NCBI RefSeq assembly: GCF_963678635.1 | Contig: NC_087064.1 | Coordinates: 46,671,346-46,735,345, forward strand | Direction: 5' to 3' | Source: Symsagittifera roscoffensis | Lineage: Eukaryota > Xenacoelomorpha > Acoela > Convolutidae | Length of the DNA: 64,000 bases | Part shown: positions 20,423-32,021 of the stretch, piece after piece | How the letters are laid out: the number at the start of each line of letters is the position of its first letter | Numbering within the stretch: the first letter of the stretch is position 1 | Notes under the pieces: generated by a model | Database searches by the model: none | Seen by the model: only the letters and a program-made list of their open reading frames with translations | What the model was told of the DNA's origin: nothing | Position numbers and translations under genes: made by a program

Positions 20423-21656
20423 AAGGTTTAGGATGACGGATGCAAAAGGTTGTTAAATGGTTTCTATTTTCTTAAACTGTTAGTTCTTACGATTTTTTGG
20501 TTAGCTTAACCTGGGTCTGTTTGTTCAGGGTTGGAGAGAAAAGTATATCGATTCCGAAGAATGATTTTTTACTTTCTCGTGGCTAGTATAAGTTAAGGTG
20601 TTAACTTACTTAATCTTACTTAGGGGTAGTGATTGTGTTCAAGGGTTGGAGAATAGTAAATCGATCCACAAGGTTCAGGTATAATTAGAACGCGAGTAGT
20701 TCGTTAGATACTATTTTAAACTTACTAAGTCTAAGATTTATCCTGGGTCTGGTAAGAGGGGGGGTCAAGTGAAGGATGAATAACCGAAGTTCTTCACTGT
20801 TTATCCTAATTTGAATGATTAGTTTTGTTTAAAAATTTCTATTAGTCTTGGGTCTTTAGAAAGGGTTGGGTAGTGAATCGACGTTTGAGGTCGTTAGACA
20901 CTAATTAAGTGGGTGGGGGAGAACAAAGTTGTTCTGTTTGATCCAAGGATAAGCCTTGATGATCAAATTTGAAATTTAATTAAGTAGAAAATGATTTAAG
21001 ATCCAAGGATAAGCCTTGATGATCTGGTTTTAAAATTAAGTGAATTTAAGTTTTAATAAAATTTTAAATGTGTGTAAAGGAAAGATTTAGTGTTTTGATG
21101 ATATTAGTGGGTTTATGATTGCTGTTATGTTTTAGATGATGGAGCTGGAACAACAGGATGATTTATGATTACTAACCATTTATTGTCATGCTACTAATTT
21201 TTATTTTTTATTTTTCAATAAATATTTTTCAAACATGTTTTGTATATTATCGCAGAATTTTAGGAAAACGATCTTAGATCTTTTTATCAATCGTTATTGT
21301 ATATTAATAATTTTGTTTAGCGCCTGAAATGATTTTGAAGATTAACTTCAAGGTTTTATGTTTGCAAATGAAAATCTAAATTCATTGCTAGTAGTATTCT
21401 AAATATAAAAGTTTGTTCTGGTTTTTGCCTAACTATCATATAGCTATATGGCAAGTTTCTACTTTGTCGTATGTCGTCTCTGGTTCGAGGTCTTCTTCCA
21501 ATTCCGGGTAGTTCTGTTATGGTTCGGAATATTGGCTCTGATCTATTGAGTCGTAGAGACATTTCGATTAAATTATTGTCGTATAACATTTTGTAAATGT
21601 TTTTGTCTAATTTCTAATCTATTTTGGTTAATTCTAAGCTATTAAGGTCTTGTTCG
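20423..21656 (-). promoter_or_regulatory. Long leader with four stem-loop modules
   Basis: 1.23 kb between the primer site and the first ORF without a long reading frame. Four imperfect modules recur about every 110 bp near 20510-20580, 20640-20715, 20745-20805 and 20845-20905. Three carry a GGGTTGG core; three carry an ATCGA word. Each contains paired arms: 20536-20545/20570-20578, 20652-20658/20709-20715, 20768-20774/20792-20798 and 20871-20875/20899-20903. A 24-bp direct repeat (GATCCAAGGATAAGCCTTGA...) occurs at about 20940 and 21000. Packaging signal or ribosome entry element are possible roles; both are inference. Confidence 0.55.
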
Positions 21657-21674
21657 AGACTTATGGTCGCACCA
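21657..21674 (-). promoter_or_regulatory. Candidate tRNA primer binding site
   Basis: Two bases inside the 5' LTR the minus strand reads TGGTGCGACCATAAGTCT. It starts with the TGG that pairs with tRNA CCA ends. The complementary plus strand upstream of this reads GTTCGAG, like a tRNA T-loop, so similarity to a tRNA 3' end may extend past 18 nt. I could not assign the tRNA with confidence. Confidence 0.65.
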
Positions 21675-21676
21675 GA

Positions 21677-22086
21677 TGAGTTAGGACCGAGTTGGTTAAC
21701 TCATAGAGTAATTTCGGATAGGGTACACCGTCTGCTCGTCACGCTATCTTATTTTCGGCCGGATAGATTCGTGCAACTTCTTAGTCTAATACCGATCCTA
21801 ATCTTACTCTTATACTATCTAGTCTCAGGTTGTTTAACTAGTCTCTGCTAGGCTCAATAGATCTAGGGTATACTGGTTTATTGCGGCTGCTGAAGTGCTC
21901 GGGAGAGTCCAACTAATTTCTAAGTTAAATTCAAATCTCTCTGGTGCTGAAATTACAAGTAACTTCAGCACTTACAAATAAGTGGGTTGTTAGTTAGATG
22001 GATCATGATTGGTTAATATTAAATACTTTACATTGGTAAAATATCTAATTTATCCAATCATAAAATGTAGTTTAGATCAGGTTCCA
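21677..22086 (-). repeat. 5' LTR of the giant element
   Basis: A 410-bp copy, 5' in element orientation. It contains AATAAA in the sense strand (reads TTTATT on +), two CCAAT-like words, and an 8-bp perfect inverted repeat GTGCTGAA/TTCAGCAC with a 12-nt loop. No clear TATA box was identified. The outer flank is CAAG at 22087-22090. Confidence 0.93.
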
Positions 22087-23249
22087 CAAGAGTTATTTTT
22101 TTAAAACAAGCTCAAAAAGCTCCTGGACAAATTATAAAAACAATAAAGCCATTTTAGTTGTGATTTGTATTGTAAAATTAAAAAAAATTGTCTCGGGTTC
22201 GATAAAAATGGCTCTGAATTTTTTACAATCAAATTTGAGGTAGACTTGATGAAAGATGTTCCTTTGTAGTGCTGCCAATTAATCTCTACTACAATTTTTT
22301 TTAATCGTTTTTTGATTTTGATAGCTTTCATTTATGCAGTTTTGTAACTGATGCCCTTACCTTTTAAGAAAATACGATACGTTATTTAGAAAAAAATGAA
22401 ACTAAAATTTGTTTTTGATGCAATTTTTTTTGTTTTTCAAATCTCTCCATTGAAATAATTGTGACTGGAATATTTTGTGCGACTTGCACACCATTTGGCT
22501 ATCCTTCTTAAGATAAAAAAATTAACACGAATTTCGTTTATTTTTCTCCTTTTCGTAGTTGCGTTTTCTAAATCAGAACTCAAGCAGAACAAAAACTCAT
22601 TTATGAATAAAAGTTCATTTGAGAGACGAAACGCATGTCTGCTCGTATCTTCTGAATGCCATTTACCGTCTCTGAAATTTTTATTGGCAAAAATAACTAA
22701 ATCCAGAAAAAATGAATAAAGCTTGAAAAAGTTGAACATATACATCATTTTGTGTCAATTCAGTAAACATTTGCAAAAAAAACTTCAATTCATTTATTCA
22801 GGCTTTTGGGAAAGAGCACTCAGATTTTAACACTTTCACGATTCACATCATCCGACAGCCTTAACATTTTTCGGCATTCTATTCACAAATTCGTTTAAAT
22901 TTGGTTTATTTTGGATGAAAAGATTGTATTTTTGATTAATTTTGAGTGAAGAGAACGAAAATTTTTATATAAAATCGGTTAAAGTTAAGCTTTGTCGACA
23001 TTATATATAAGAATACACAAAAGAAGATTTTTTTCCTAAAAAACATCAACCATTTTAAGCATTTTATGCTCCTACATGCGGGATCGAAGTGATACAATGA
23101 GAAGAGAGTCTAGCTAAGTCTAGTTACGAATGGCCGAACAGTCTTAGCTTTTAGCCGAATGACTTACAAAATCTCAAAGTGTTTTTTTTTAGTTTTCAAG
23201 ACACGATAGATCGAAGAGGGATCTGCATAAAAAACTTTCTTGTACATAC
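22087..23249. other. Intron remainder right of the giant element
   Basis: AT-rich with no gene seen. The stretch 22455-22505 (TGTGCGACTTGCACACC) resembles 760-790 and 57020-57045, so it is probably an old dispersed repeat. Confidence 0.35.
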
Positions 23250-23411
23250 CTGCAATCGCTTCGCTTGTGAGTCCCTCTCTCTGATTTGTGAGATAAGTTC
23301 CTTGTTGACCCAATACAGTTTCCCTATCTTCTCCTCCATCTCTCCCAGCTTAGCCATGCTCTGGCTACTCTCCAACTCTGCCAAACGCGCCGCAGACTCG
23401 TCCAGAGAGAG
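23250..23411 (-). CDS. Host coiled-coil protein gene, third visible exon
   Basis: A 54-codon phase 0/0 exon with acceptor GATTTGTTGCAG and donor GTATGTAC. The coiled-coil pattern continues (LSLDESAARLAELESSQS, then QIRERDSQAKRLQ). It is the last exon before the intron that carries the 18.9-kb LTR element; the next visible exon in transcript order starts at 2327. Confidence 0.75.
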
Positions 23412-23559
23412 CTGCAACAAATCAGATTGATATAGAAGAAGTGAGAAGGTTCTACTAGACGTCTTTCAAGATCGTTGGCGAATGAAAGAAGAGACTTTAA
23501 TGTAGTTACTGCGAATTTTACAATATATTGAAAAATTTTGTCACCCAATTTTATCATTT

Positions 23560-23632
23560 CCTCGTAGTGGCATATCGGTAGTAATAATGCTCATAATCAT
23601 ATGATTGCGGGTTCAAATCGCAATTTACAAAG
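23560..23632 (+). other. tRNA-like sequence, possible tRNA-derived SINE remnant
   Basis: Contains an A-box-like TGGCATATCGG, a CTCATAA stretch like a tRNA-Met anticodon loop, and a B-box-like GGTTCAAATC framed by TTGCG/CGCAA. The D and anticodon stems pair poorly, so a functional tRNA is unlikely. It lies in the intron between the second and third visible exons. Confidence 0.3.
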
Positions 23633-23760
23633 TGATCTCTTGAAGATAGCCATATAGCTTAGTTAATCTTAAAACTCTGGTCTAGGCCTTTGGCTTGTTA
23701 ACTAAAAAATAGTAACATTTTTGACGTGCTCAATTTTGCAGGTTTTATATTTTGGCTCAA

Positions 23761-23872
23761 AACGTTTTTGTTCGTTTTCATATAACTAAACTATCGTGAT
23801 GCTTAAAGTGTTCTTCCAAAAAATTAAGTTAACGTGATGCTTAAAGTGTTCTTCCAAAAAATTAAGTTAAGT
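23761..23872. repeat. Short tandem duplication in intron
   Basis: The block CGTGATGCTTAAAGTGTTC plus CCAAAAAATTAAGTTAA occurs twice head-to-tail at about 23797-23830 and 23833-23870, immediately next to the donor of the second visible exon. Confidence 0.7.
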
Positions 23873-23875
23873 TAC

Positions 23876-24463
23876 CTGAAGTTTTCGAATTTGGTCTTCC
23901 AGTTCTTTTTCTCGTTTCTTCGCAGCGTCACTGGCGCGCTTCTGTGCTTCCTTTATTCGTTTCTCGGCTTCAGCTAGTCGTTCGTTCATCTTCGCCTCTC
24001 GGTTCTCCATCTCCGATTGCAACTCGGCCATCTCGGTTTCGGCACGACTCAATTGATCGTCTCGTTTTTCTAATTCGGCTTCAAGGTCGGCTTTTTCCGC
24101 TTCCGCCCGACCTAACTTGTCTCCTAGACTTCCAAATTTAGAGTTCAGTTGAGCTTGAAGTTTTTCGTGTTCTTTTCGCATTTTTTCTCTTTCAGCCTCG
24201 GCTGCTTTTCGCGCCTTTTCTAACTCTTTTTGCTTCTCCTCTTCGTTCTCGGCCATAAGTTGTTCACGTTCTGCGTCAAACATTTCCTGCAGTTCTTCTA
24301 GAAGTTTCGTTTGTTCGCCGTCTTTTTCGTCCCCCTGAGCCGCCATGAGTTCTCGCAGTCGCTGCTGTTCTGCCTCGGCGGCCCTGAGTGCTTCTAGTTG
24401 CTGGGCTGCCAGAAGATCTGCTTCTTTCTTCTTCTTAGTTAGATCGTTCACCACGTCGAATAA
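23876..24463 (-). CDS. Host coiled-coil protein gene, second visible exon
   Basis: A 588-nt phase 0/0 exon of 196 codons. It is preceded by a good acceptor (TTTGTTTCAG) and followed by donor GTAAC. The peptide is almost wholly Glu/Lys/Arg/Ala/Leu with heptad spacing, typical of a long continuous coiled coil (for example the EREKMRKEHEKLQAQL stretch). GC content is clearly higher than in the flanking introns. Similar composition occurs in myosin tails, golgins and other rod proteins, so family assignment from this alone would be unsafe. Confidence 0.8.
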
Positions 24464-24817
24464 CTGAAACAAACTCCACATTTTGATTTTCTTTTTCAGT
24501 GCTCAAACATGTTTTACCATTTTTTGCTTCAAATCTCTGAAGAAAAATTTGTGCTTAAAAGGGTTGCCTCTAATGAAACTAAGAAAAATACTGAAAAAGA
24601 AAAATTTTGTTTATCTGATCCAGTTTCAAAATTGCAGCAAACTTATCCAATAGATAAAACAGAGAGCACTTCTTTGTTTTTGAACTTAACGTTTGTTCTA
24701 TCACATGGAAAAAGGTAAGAAAAAACAAGAAATAAATTTAATTAAATTCATTTTTCTGTGCTATTGTATGAGATCACTTCTCCTTTGGATCAAAGTCTTT
24801 TTGAATTTTTCTCTAAC

Positions 24818-25012
24818 CTGTTTGGTTTCAAGTGCATCTCTCTCTGCCTTCGTCAGGCCATTCAGTTTACTCTGCAGCTTCTCGAGGTCAAACACACACT
24901 CTTTATTGATGAGAGCGAACAACTTCTGGGTCCCCTTGGCCATCAGAGCCAAGTCCATCAACTCTTCTGCCAACGAGATCCGCTCCTGCTCCTTCAGAAA
25001 GTCCTGACTCAT
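24818..25012 (-). CDS. Host coiled-coil protein gene, first coding exon visible
   Basis: Encodes about 65 residues starting at the ATG at 25012; an in-frame TAA lies seven codons upstream, which supports this start. The peptide begins MSQDFLKEQERISLAEELMD and is charged and helical. The exon ends CAG followed by GTTAGAG, a usable 5' splice site, in phase 0. It joins in frame to the exon at 24463. No domain is recognised; the composition suggests a cytoskeletal or scaffold coiled-coil protein, but that is only inference. Confidence 0.6.
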
Positions 25013-25745
25013 TTCTCCCGATTTTATTCTTTATAGTTTGGAAAAGTTAGCTTTGGAAAAAAACTGATAATAGTGAGTATAGCTGTAGAAAATTTATGAT
25101 TAGAAAATCATGCTCAAAAAATTTGTGAATTATATAAACAATGCAACAAAAATGGTAAATATATAGTTAAATCTAATATCTCTTTGTATATATATCAAGA
25201 ATCAAAGAGAAACTTTTTATTGCTTCAATTTTTTAATGTTGTGTAGTTAAATAGTCGCTCACATTGTACACGCATAATATCAATAAAAATATAATCAACT
25301 TCTCAATGTAAAAATGCAGTCTTCAGTTCTTCAAATTGCAAGGTATTGTTTTGTGGTCTCAAAGTGTGACAAATACGCGCGGCAATTCTGTTTTATAATA
25401 GTTTACAACTAGAAAAATAAGCTTTGTAGATTTTCAGTACACTTGAAGCGGCTCCATTTTGAGCCACTTTTGAAGGCGTTAATTAATTTGAAACTTTTGA
25501 TGTGCATTTTTGCAGCAACTTCGTGAATAATTTTTAAACCAATAACTGCTTGGATTTACAAGATAGAAAACATTTGTTTGAAGATTTTTTTAGTACCCTG
25601 GTAAAGGTGGTCCCCAAATATTTTGACTTTTGAAGTGTCACAAAGGTCCTTTTTACGACTATAAATGTTTGGTCGGAAAGTATTTTCAAGTGCATAGTTG
25701 AATCATGGAGTTTGATCAAAAACTCGAAATATACGTCAAGACGGT

Positions 25746-26106
25746 TAGGGGCGGATTTAGGGGGAGGGGGCGGTGGGCGGACGCCTCCCCCTTCAGGGAT
25801 TTGACCCCCTGCCGACCCAAAGGGTCCCCCTTGTGGTACTTTTTCAGAAATCCATTTTTGGCGCCAATATATACTAAGGGGGAGCGCGCGCCAAAAAAAC
25901 GCGATTTTTTGTCAAAGTTTTCCAAAAAGTGCCAAAAACGTGCTCAAAAGTGCCCAAAAGAACATTTCGCCAAAACAGTGTCTTTTTAGTGCTTTAGGAG
26001 AGCTCGGAAAATTAATTTGGTCGACCTAAAAAAAAAGTTGTCAAAAATTTTTCACATTTTTTTGAAAATCTGCTCTCCCCTCGAGAAAATCCTAGATCCG
26101 CCCCTG
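25746..26106. mobile_element. hAT-like MITE, 361 bp
   Basis: Ends are inverted: TAGGGGCGGATTTAGG on the left and CCTAGATCCGCCCCTG on the right (CAGGGGCGGATCTAGG when reversed). Flanks AAGACGGT and AGTACGGT look like a diverged 8-bp target duplication, the hAT signature. It has no transposase. The short frames inside it are not genes. A related copy lies at 63389-63640. Confidence 0.7.
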
Positions 26107-29100
26107 AGTACGGTGGTCAATATTAGGTCAAGCAAAGTTAAAACATTAGGTCAAGCAGAGGTCTTTTATCCAGTTTTTTGCAAACAGGCGTTTTTTCAGC
26201 AAATTTGCAAGACTTATTGAGCTTTGTCAAACTTTATTGTTAACATTACGAACCCAAACTGTGCAATGTGCAAGTCTTGAAACAAGTTATAATTTTATCC
26301 GAACGATCAAAGAAACCTAAAGAACTCTGTTTGTCCATATTACGAAAAAATTCCCTATCTTCGAACCTCTTATAAGATTTGTAGGAAAATTACCCAATCT
26401 TACAACTTTCCTACAAAAATTTGAAAGGTGATTTTTTCAAAATAAATAAATATTTTGATATCAATAAATTTTAAAAACAATTACGACTCAAAATTAAAGA
26501 TTCGACTTTTATTCCCACAGTTCTTACAACTTTTTTTATAAGAAAAGTAATAATTTAGAAACCTTCTCCCACCTAATAAACTCTCAAAATAAAAACAATT
26601 AGTTTTGAAATTTCGCAAATGCTGCAGAAATTGTACCTGCATTGAAAAAAAATGTTTTATTCAAACTAGGACGAAAAATTTTTGTAGGATTTTTTTTTCT
26701 ATTTTAGAACTTTCCTCATAAAAAAATTCTAAGATCGGAACTTTTTCCTGTAATCATAAAAAAAAATGAATTTTGAGGAACTATTGCCTCAACATTTACG
26801 CGATGAATCGGAGAATAGTAAAACAAGTTTGTTTGCTCTGTTTTCTTTTCATTGGTGGCCAATTTTTGTATCAGTTTCCAAAAGATTTGAAATTGGTTGA
26901 AATTTTTTAGCAACAAATGTTTTTAATGCAAATACCTACCTGGGCAAATAATGTTTCTTTTGTTATTATCTGCCTATTAAACTCTAACCTATCCGATAAA
27001 ATGATTAGTTATCAAAAAAAGAAATTTTGGTAGCTATGGAATGGCTGTTCTGAGGATCTGCTCTGAATGGCTGATAAGATAAATGTTTGCGGTTATTCAG
27101 AGCAGCTGATGGATGTTCATGAAGAACCTGACAATGTAGGGAAAATTTGCAATCTTACAACATTCCTATAAGAAAAATTTCTATCTTGTAACAATCTTAG
27201 AGCCTAATTTTGTGAGAGAATGTAAAATTCTTATAAGAAAAGTTCTAAGATAGCAACTTTTGTTTAACCCGGGAACAAAAGAAGAACAAAGTGAGTGTCC
27301 TTGGTGCGGAATCCGCTTGCAATTCCCAAAATGCACAGTTTCGTCTCGTAATGAACTCCGAGCTGGCTAGAGTAAGCAAATTGTTACTTTTCAGAGCCCA
27401 GGAGCCCATCTGGCATATCCATTTGTGTCTAGAGAACAAAAAAGTTCGACCTGGTTTTTCATATTTGGTCAAAATTTCGGACAACATTTTTGAGACAAAA
27501 ACTGCTTAATGAGGTTGAGTTTTTGCATATTTTTTTAATTTATTATACAGATACAGATTTTCACATTAAATAATGATTTTGAGCGATTTTGTAATTTTGA
27601 AATGATGCAAAAAATACAACTGTCAATTCTTGATCATCCGAACTCGAGAATATTTAAAAAGCCTGTAACAAGGCCGAGCTGTCTTTCTTTTCTAAGTTAG
27701 CCGTTTGGAACAAACATGAGACTGAATTCTTGTTAAAAACTACACGGTTTTCCACATATTTCATAGTTTGTAATGTTTTTCTAGCAGAATTTGAAATATA
27801 GCAAGCGCGTCACGGATATTTCTTTTACTGACAGAATAACTGAGACCGGTATCCAGACGCATAAAAACTTAATTGACTATGATCATTAGTTCGCTGAAGA
27901 TCTGTCTAAGGCACTGCCGCCTTTTTATCAAGTGTAACATATTGCACCTATGAGACTTGATTTTTTCAATCAAACTTCACCTTCGAGTGTTATTTTTTTG
28001 CAAAGAGCAGAAGCAATGAAGTTTTTTTTTGAATTGAAGCAATAACGTTTTTTCAGCTAAATCTAGTTACATTTATAAAATCAAGAATTGATCAATGAAT
28101 CATTTAAGAAATTTAACAGACCAATTGCATTAAAACACAAATATGTTTTCAAAATTTCAATTTTTTTTTTATTTTTTCAATGTTTTTTGAAGCTCGGAAA
28201 AGAAAAAGTATGGAACCCATTTGGTAATATCATCGCTAAATTCTAGTCCAAAATTATCGCTGTTTAGGAAAAAGAGCAGTTGAGTTTCTACAACTGCTTA
28301 AGTAAGGGGTGTGCTGAACGGTGATGAGTTTGGATGAAGAGTGTTTCTAGTTGCTTGTATTCAATTTAGTTACCCGAATTGACTATACAACAAAAATTAC
28401 CCATTCCTAGAATATCCTATAGGTTTTCAGGAAATTTCCACAGTCTTACAGTTTTCTAACAAAATTCTCATTGCCTTTTAAAATGTGCAGTTGATTCTAA
28501 GGCCAGTGAGCAACAAAAAAGCTTCAAATTGTTATAAAAGTGCGGACATTTTTCGTCAAAGAAAACTTTGTACTTTTCTCATGAGAAGCAATTTAAGATA
28601 GAAAATTAATGAAAAATCGTTTGAAATTGTAAAAAAAAATTAAAGAACCAAAAAATCTTATCATAAAACTCTCTCGTAAGAAATGTTTCTATCTTTTTCT
28701 TATAACATTCCAGTTCCTATAACACTCTCAAAGCCAAAATTTGTTACAAATTGAGTGATTTAGAAAAAAACTCTGACGGTTTGATCAATTTGTGGACTAT
28801 TGATTAGTTTAAAACAATTTCAATCTTTATTCTGAAAACAGTTTTGAGCTATTTAAAATATGCCAGTCAATTTTGAAGTGTTATATATTGAAATAGTTCA
28901 ATTTTCCATGCTTTTGGCCATCATTTCAAACGTCTCCCGACAGCATTACAAACTGCACTCAACCGCTAACTTTGATTGATAATGAAACATTCGAGTACAA
29001 AAAGCTGAGAGCAAGCAAAAACAGGGGACCCGCATTGGATTTCTATAGATAAAAATCAATTAAAGTTGAGTTTTGTTGTCTGTTTCTCTAAAAGTGAAAA

Positions 29101-31597
29101 GTTTTTTATAATAATTAATTGAAAATGGATTATAGTGCCATTGTTGAACAAATCATCAAAATAATTATAAATTAAGTATAATCGATTTTCCACCATATTA
29201 TTGAGATGCGTTTTTCAACGGTCGCAGAATTGTTTGCAAGTTTTAAAATTAAGTTGGTGAAATATTGTTCAATTTTAAATTTTTCCTCTGCAACTTCGAT
29301 TTTTGTTACTCACTTTATGTTTTTTATTTTGCTTACAATTTGGGGGGAGAGGGATTGGCTCTATTGGTATGAGATGGTCGTTGCTTTTTCTGGCGGTAGT
29401 TGGTGATTCTTTTGTTGGGGGGGGGGGGGGTGCTGTGGCCGTACACTCGTGCTGCAAAATTGCTGTATTACTCATTTGATAAATGCAGAAAGTATGGAAA
29501 AAATGGAAAAATTTAGCACGACACGATACAAAATAAAACGCAAACAAGACTGCTCGTATCAAGGTGAAGCCCTGAATGTTCCGACTGCCTTTTAAGGTTT
29601 ATGGAGCAGTAATAACTTTAAAAAATTAAATGAAATAAAATAAAATTAAAACATTTTTTCTAAAATTTGAAATTTTTTCAACGAAAATCAGCCCCCCACA
29701 CGCCATATAAAGTACAAAAGGATGGATTTCGTTCCTTGTAACAAATCAATTATGGCAAATAAGCTTCGTTCAACCAATTTGGAATGATTTCTAAGACGGA
29801 TTAAATCTCCGCTTACGCGTTAATAGCTCGAATTATATCGCGCGTTAATTGTCCCAAATTGGTCAAAATGGCCAAAATGGCAACCTTTAAACCCTCATAA
29901 CTTTACAAAAAATGATCACAGATGAAATATCTTTTCAAATTTAAGCTCAGGACAACAATACCTTTTGAATGATAAAAAAAAATTCCGTCAAAAATGGCTA
30001 GTTAAAAAGTCGAAATTTGTCTGAAGAAAAAAAAAACCCACCCCGAGCACAAATATTCCGTTACTTTCGTATCGAAAGTCGGAACAAAAATATATATTTT
30101 ATTTGATTTTATCTCAGTCTTAATCCATTTTTTGAATATGATAAAAATGATGGATTATAATCAATTTTTTGTTTCATTTTGAGGTCTTAGGGTAACTTGC
30201 TTACACTTTAGACCACCAAAATCCATTTTAACTATTTTTTTTTCATTTTCTTCAGATGCATGAAGGCTATCATCCAATGTCATTTTGAGATATATCAACC
30301 AACTTGAATAAGCAGCAAAAAATAACGTTTTTGAATTGGCATTTGTTCAAGGCTGTCGAGGGGAATTTTGCAGAAAAAAAAGAAGAAAAGAAAAAGTTCA
30401 TTTCCCCTGAACAAATTTGAATCAAAATTATATATAACGCAACAATTTCTGTAGAGGATAAACAACGCAACGGGATCATGGGGTTTACTAACCGTCTGCC
30501 GCTGTTCTGCAAGTAAGTAGGGTTTAATAACAATCATTAAAATTGACAAATAGCAACAACAAAAAAAAATGTTTTTTTTTTCTGAATGATTTTTTAACAA
30601 GTCCAGTTAACTTAAATTTTCTCAATAGACAAGCAGAAAAAAAAACTTGTCTTTATTGTGACCATTTTTAGCAGCTGCCCTAATAATGCCATTAAACAAT
30701 ATTTAGAGAAAAAAAAGAAGAAAAAAACTGGAAAATAAATCAAAAATTGAAAAACACTGAGAAATACTACAAAAGTTCTAGGTTCACTACGTATTGACCA
30801 TTTGAGGTTAAAATACTATATTTTATTGAGATACAAAAATACTTTCAAAGTTTTTTTGAAGTTATTCTCGCAGAGAATTTCAAAAGAGTAATAGCTCGAA
30901 AAATAGACGGTTTTGGAAGCTCACATTTTTTGCACAAGACGAATGAAAGAGTTTTCTGATGGCAATTGCTTACAATAACGGTCAGGAAAAGCTATCCTAG
31001 ACAAAATCAGTCTTTCTTACTTCGCTCGAAATTGTGCATCACTTCTGTGATTCTGGTTGATTTTGCTCAAATCGCCAAATCGAATGAGGTGACTGCTCCT
31101 TTCCCTAAATTTTGGTTGCCAGTTTCTCCAGAGTGTCCACATTGGGCATTATTTTATCATAATCTTTTTTGATCGACCACCCTATGTTTTACACATCTTC
31201 CACTCCATCCCGCATTTGCATCGTTTTTATGGTGTAAAGACTTGTTTTACAAGTTTACAAAGAAAATAGATGAGTTTTGAAAAACCTATTTAGTCTGTAC
31301 CCTAATTTTTACTGTGGTATTCAGCGATTGAGGGCGGTGAAGGAAAGTTGAAGTGCCTCAAGGAAAAATGGGAGCTAATATAGTTAAGTCTACAAAGGTA
31401 GGGAGCTCAAGCCTTGCAAAAGCTGCACAGACATGCGGCGCAAAAAAACTTGGCTTAAACATAGTCATGACATACTTTCAATTGAACTATAAATTAGTGG
31501 GCTAAGAAAAAAAATTTAAAAAAATTTTCGACAAAATTTTAGAAAAAGTTCAGACAAAAATTACATTCAGTCAAAAAAAATTTGCCCACGTTGCTGT
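26107..31597. other. Gene-poor AT-rich stretch
   Basis: About 5.5 kb without a supportable gene. It holds repeated words such as TATAAGAAA and CTTACAACTTTCCTA (26370-28730), probably from an old repeat, and a 14-G run at 29417-29430. Confidence 0.4.
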
Positions 31598-32021
31598 CTA
31601 CAAGTACCCAAGTTCTTTCTTTCGTGGGCTTCGGGGCCTAGGTAACGAATTTCTGCGACTAATTGCATCGTAGTACATCACAGCTGACAGCGATTCATCG
31701 ATGGTAGTAGGTTGGTTTCTGCTGGTGTGAAATCTTCCGGGCGAATCTTCAGTTTCTGTCAAAAGTGCAACATCTAAACTGCGTGCTTTTCTTCGTCCTC
31801 GTGAGCAATAATCTGTGACATCACTAAATTGACATGTTTTGTTCACTGATTTGTTCTGGCTGATGAGATTGAAATCTTGTGTAAATAGTTTGTGATTTCG
31901 AGGCGAAAAACTGTACGACGGGACTTTTAGTGCATGTTTTCGGTAACCCTGAAACTCGGTTGGGGTGACCAATTTGCGCAAATTCGTCGTCATGCATTCA
32001 TTGGTCTGGGAAACATTTTCA
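31598..32021 (-). CDS. Possible terminal exon of an unknown host gene
   Basis: Open from an acceptor (TTTATTTTTCAG) to a stop at 31598, about 140 codons. The peptide is Ser/Arg/Thr-rich and basic (SRGRRKARSLDVALL; RNSLPRPRSPRKKELGYL at the end), typical of a disordered tail. The first base completes a codon left open by the exon at 32186-32135. No family recognised. GC content is above the surroundings. Confidence 0.45.

Larger units (their letters stand above)
3211..22086 (-). mobile_element. Intact 18.9-kb LTR retroelement with env-like and extra genes
   Basis: Bounded by two 410-bp direct repeats (3211-3620, 21677-22086) that I read as identical, each TG...CA, with CAAG directly outside both ends (3207-3210, 22087-22090). 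The minus strand is coding. Domain order protease, RT, RNase H, integrase and a C-terminal GPY/F-type region place it in Ty3/gypsy (Metaviridae). Such elements are usually 5-12 kb with gag, pol and sometimes env; this one is far larger because it carries six more reading frames. No disrupted gene is seen, and identical LTRs imply a recent insertion. It sits in an intron of the coiled-coil gene in sense orientation. Confidence 0.93.

Noticed and set aside
25705-25989. Plus-strand 94-aa basic frame
   Set aside because: Lies in the hAT-like MITE; the same sequence recurs in the second MITE copy without the frame.
29275-29562. Minus-strand 95-aa frame with a Pro run
   Set aside because: The Pro run is the G homopolymer at 29417-29430; no splice sites or homologous motif.
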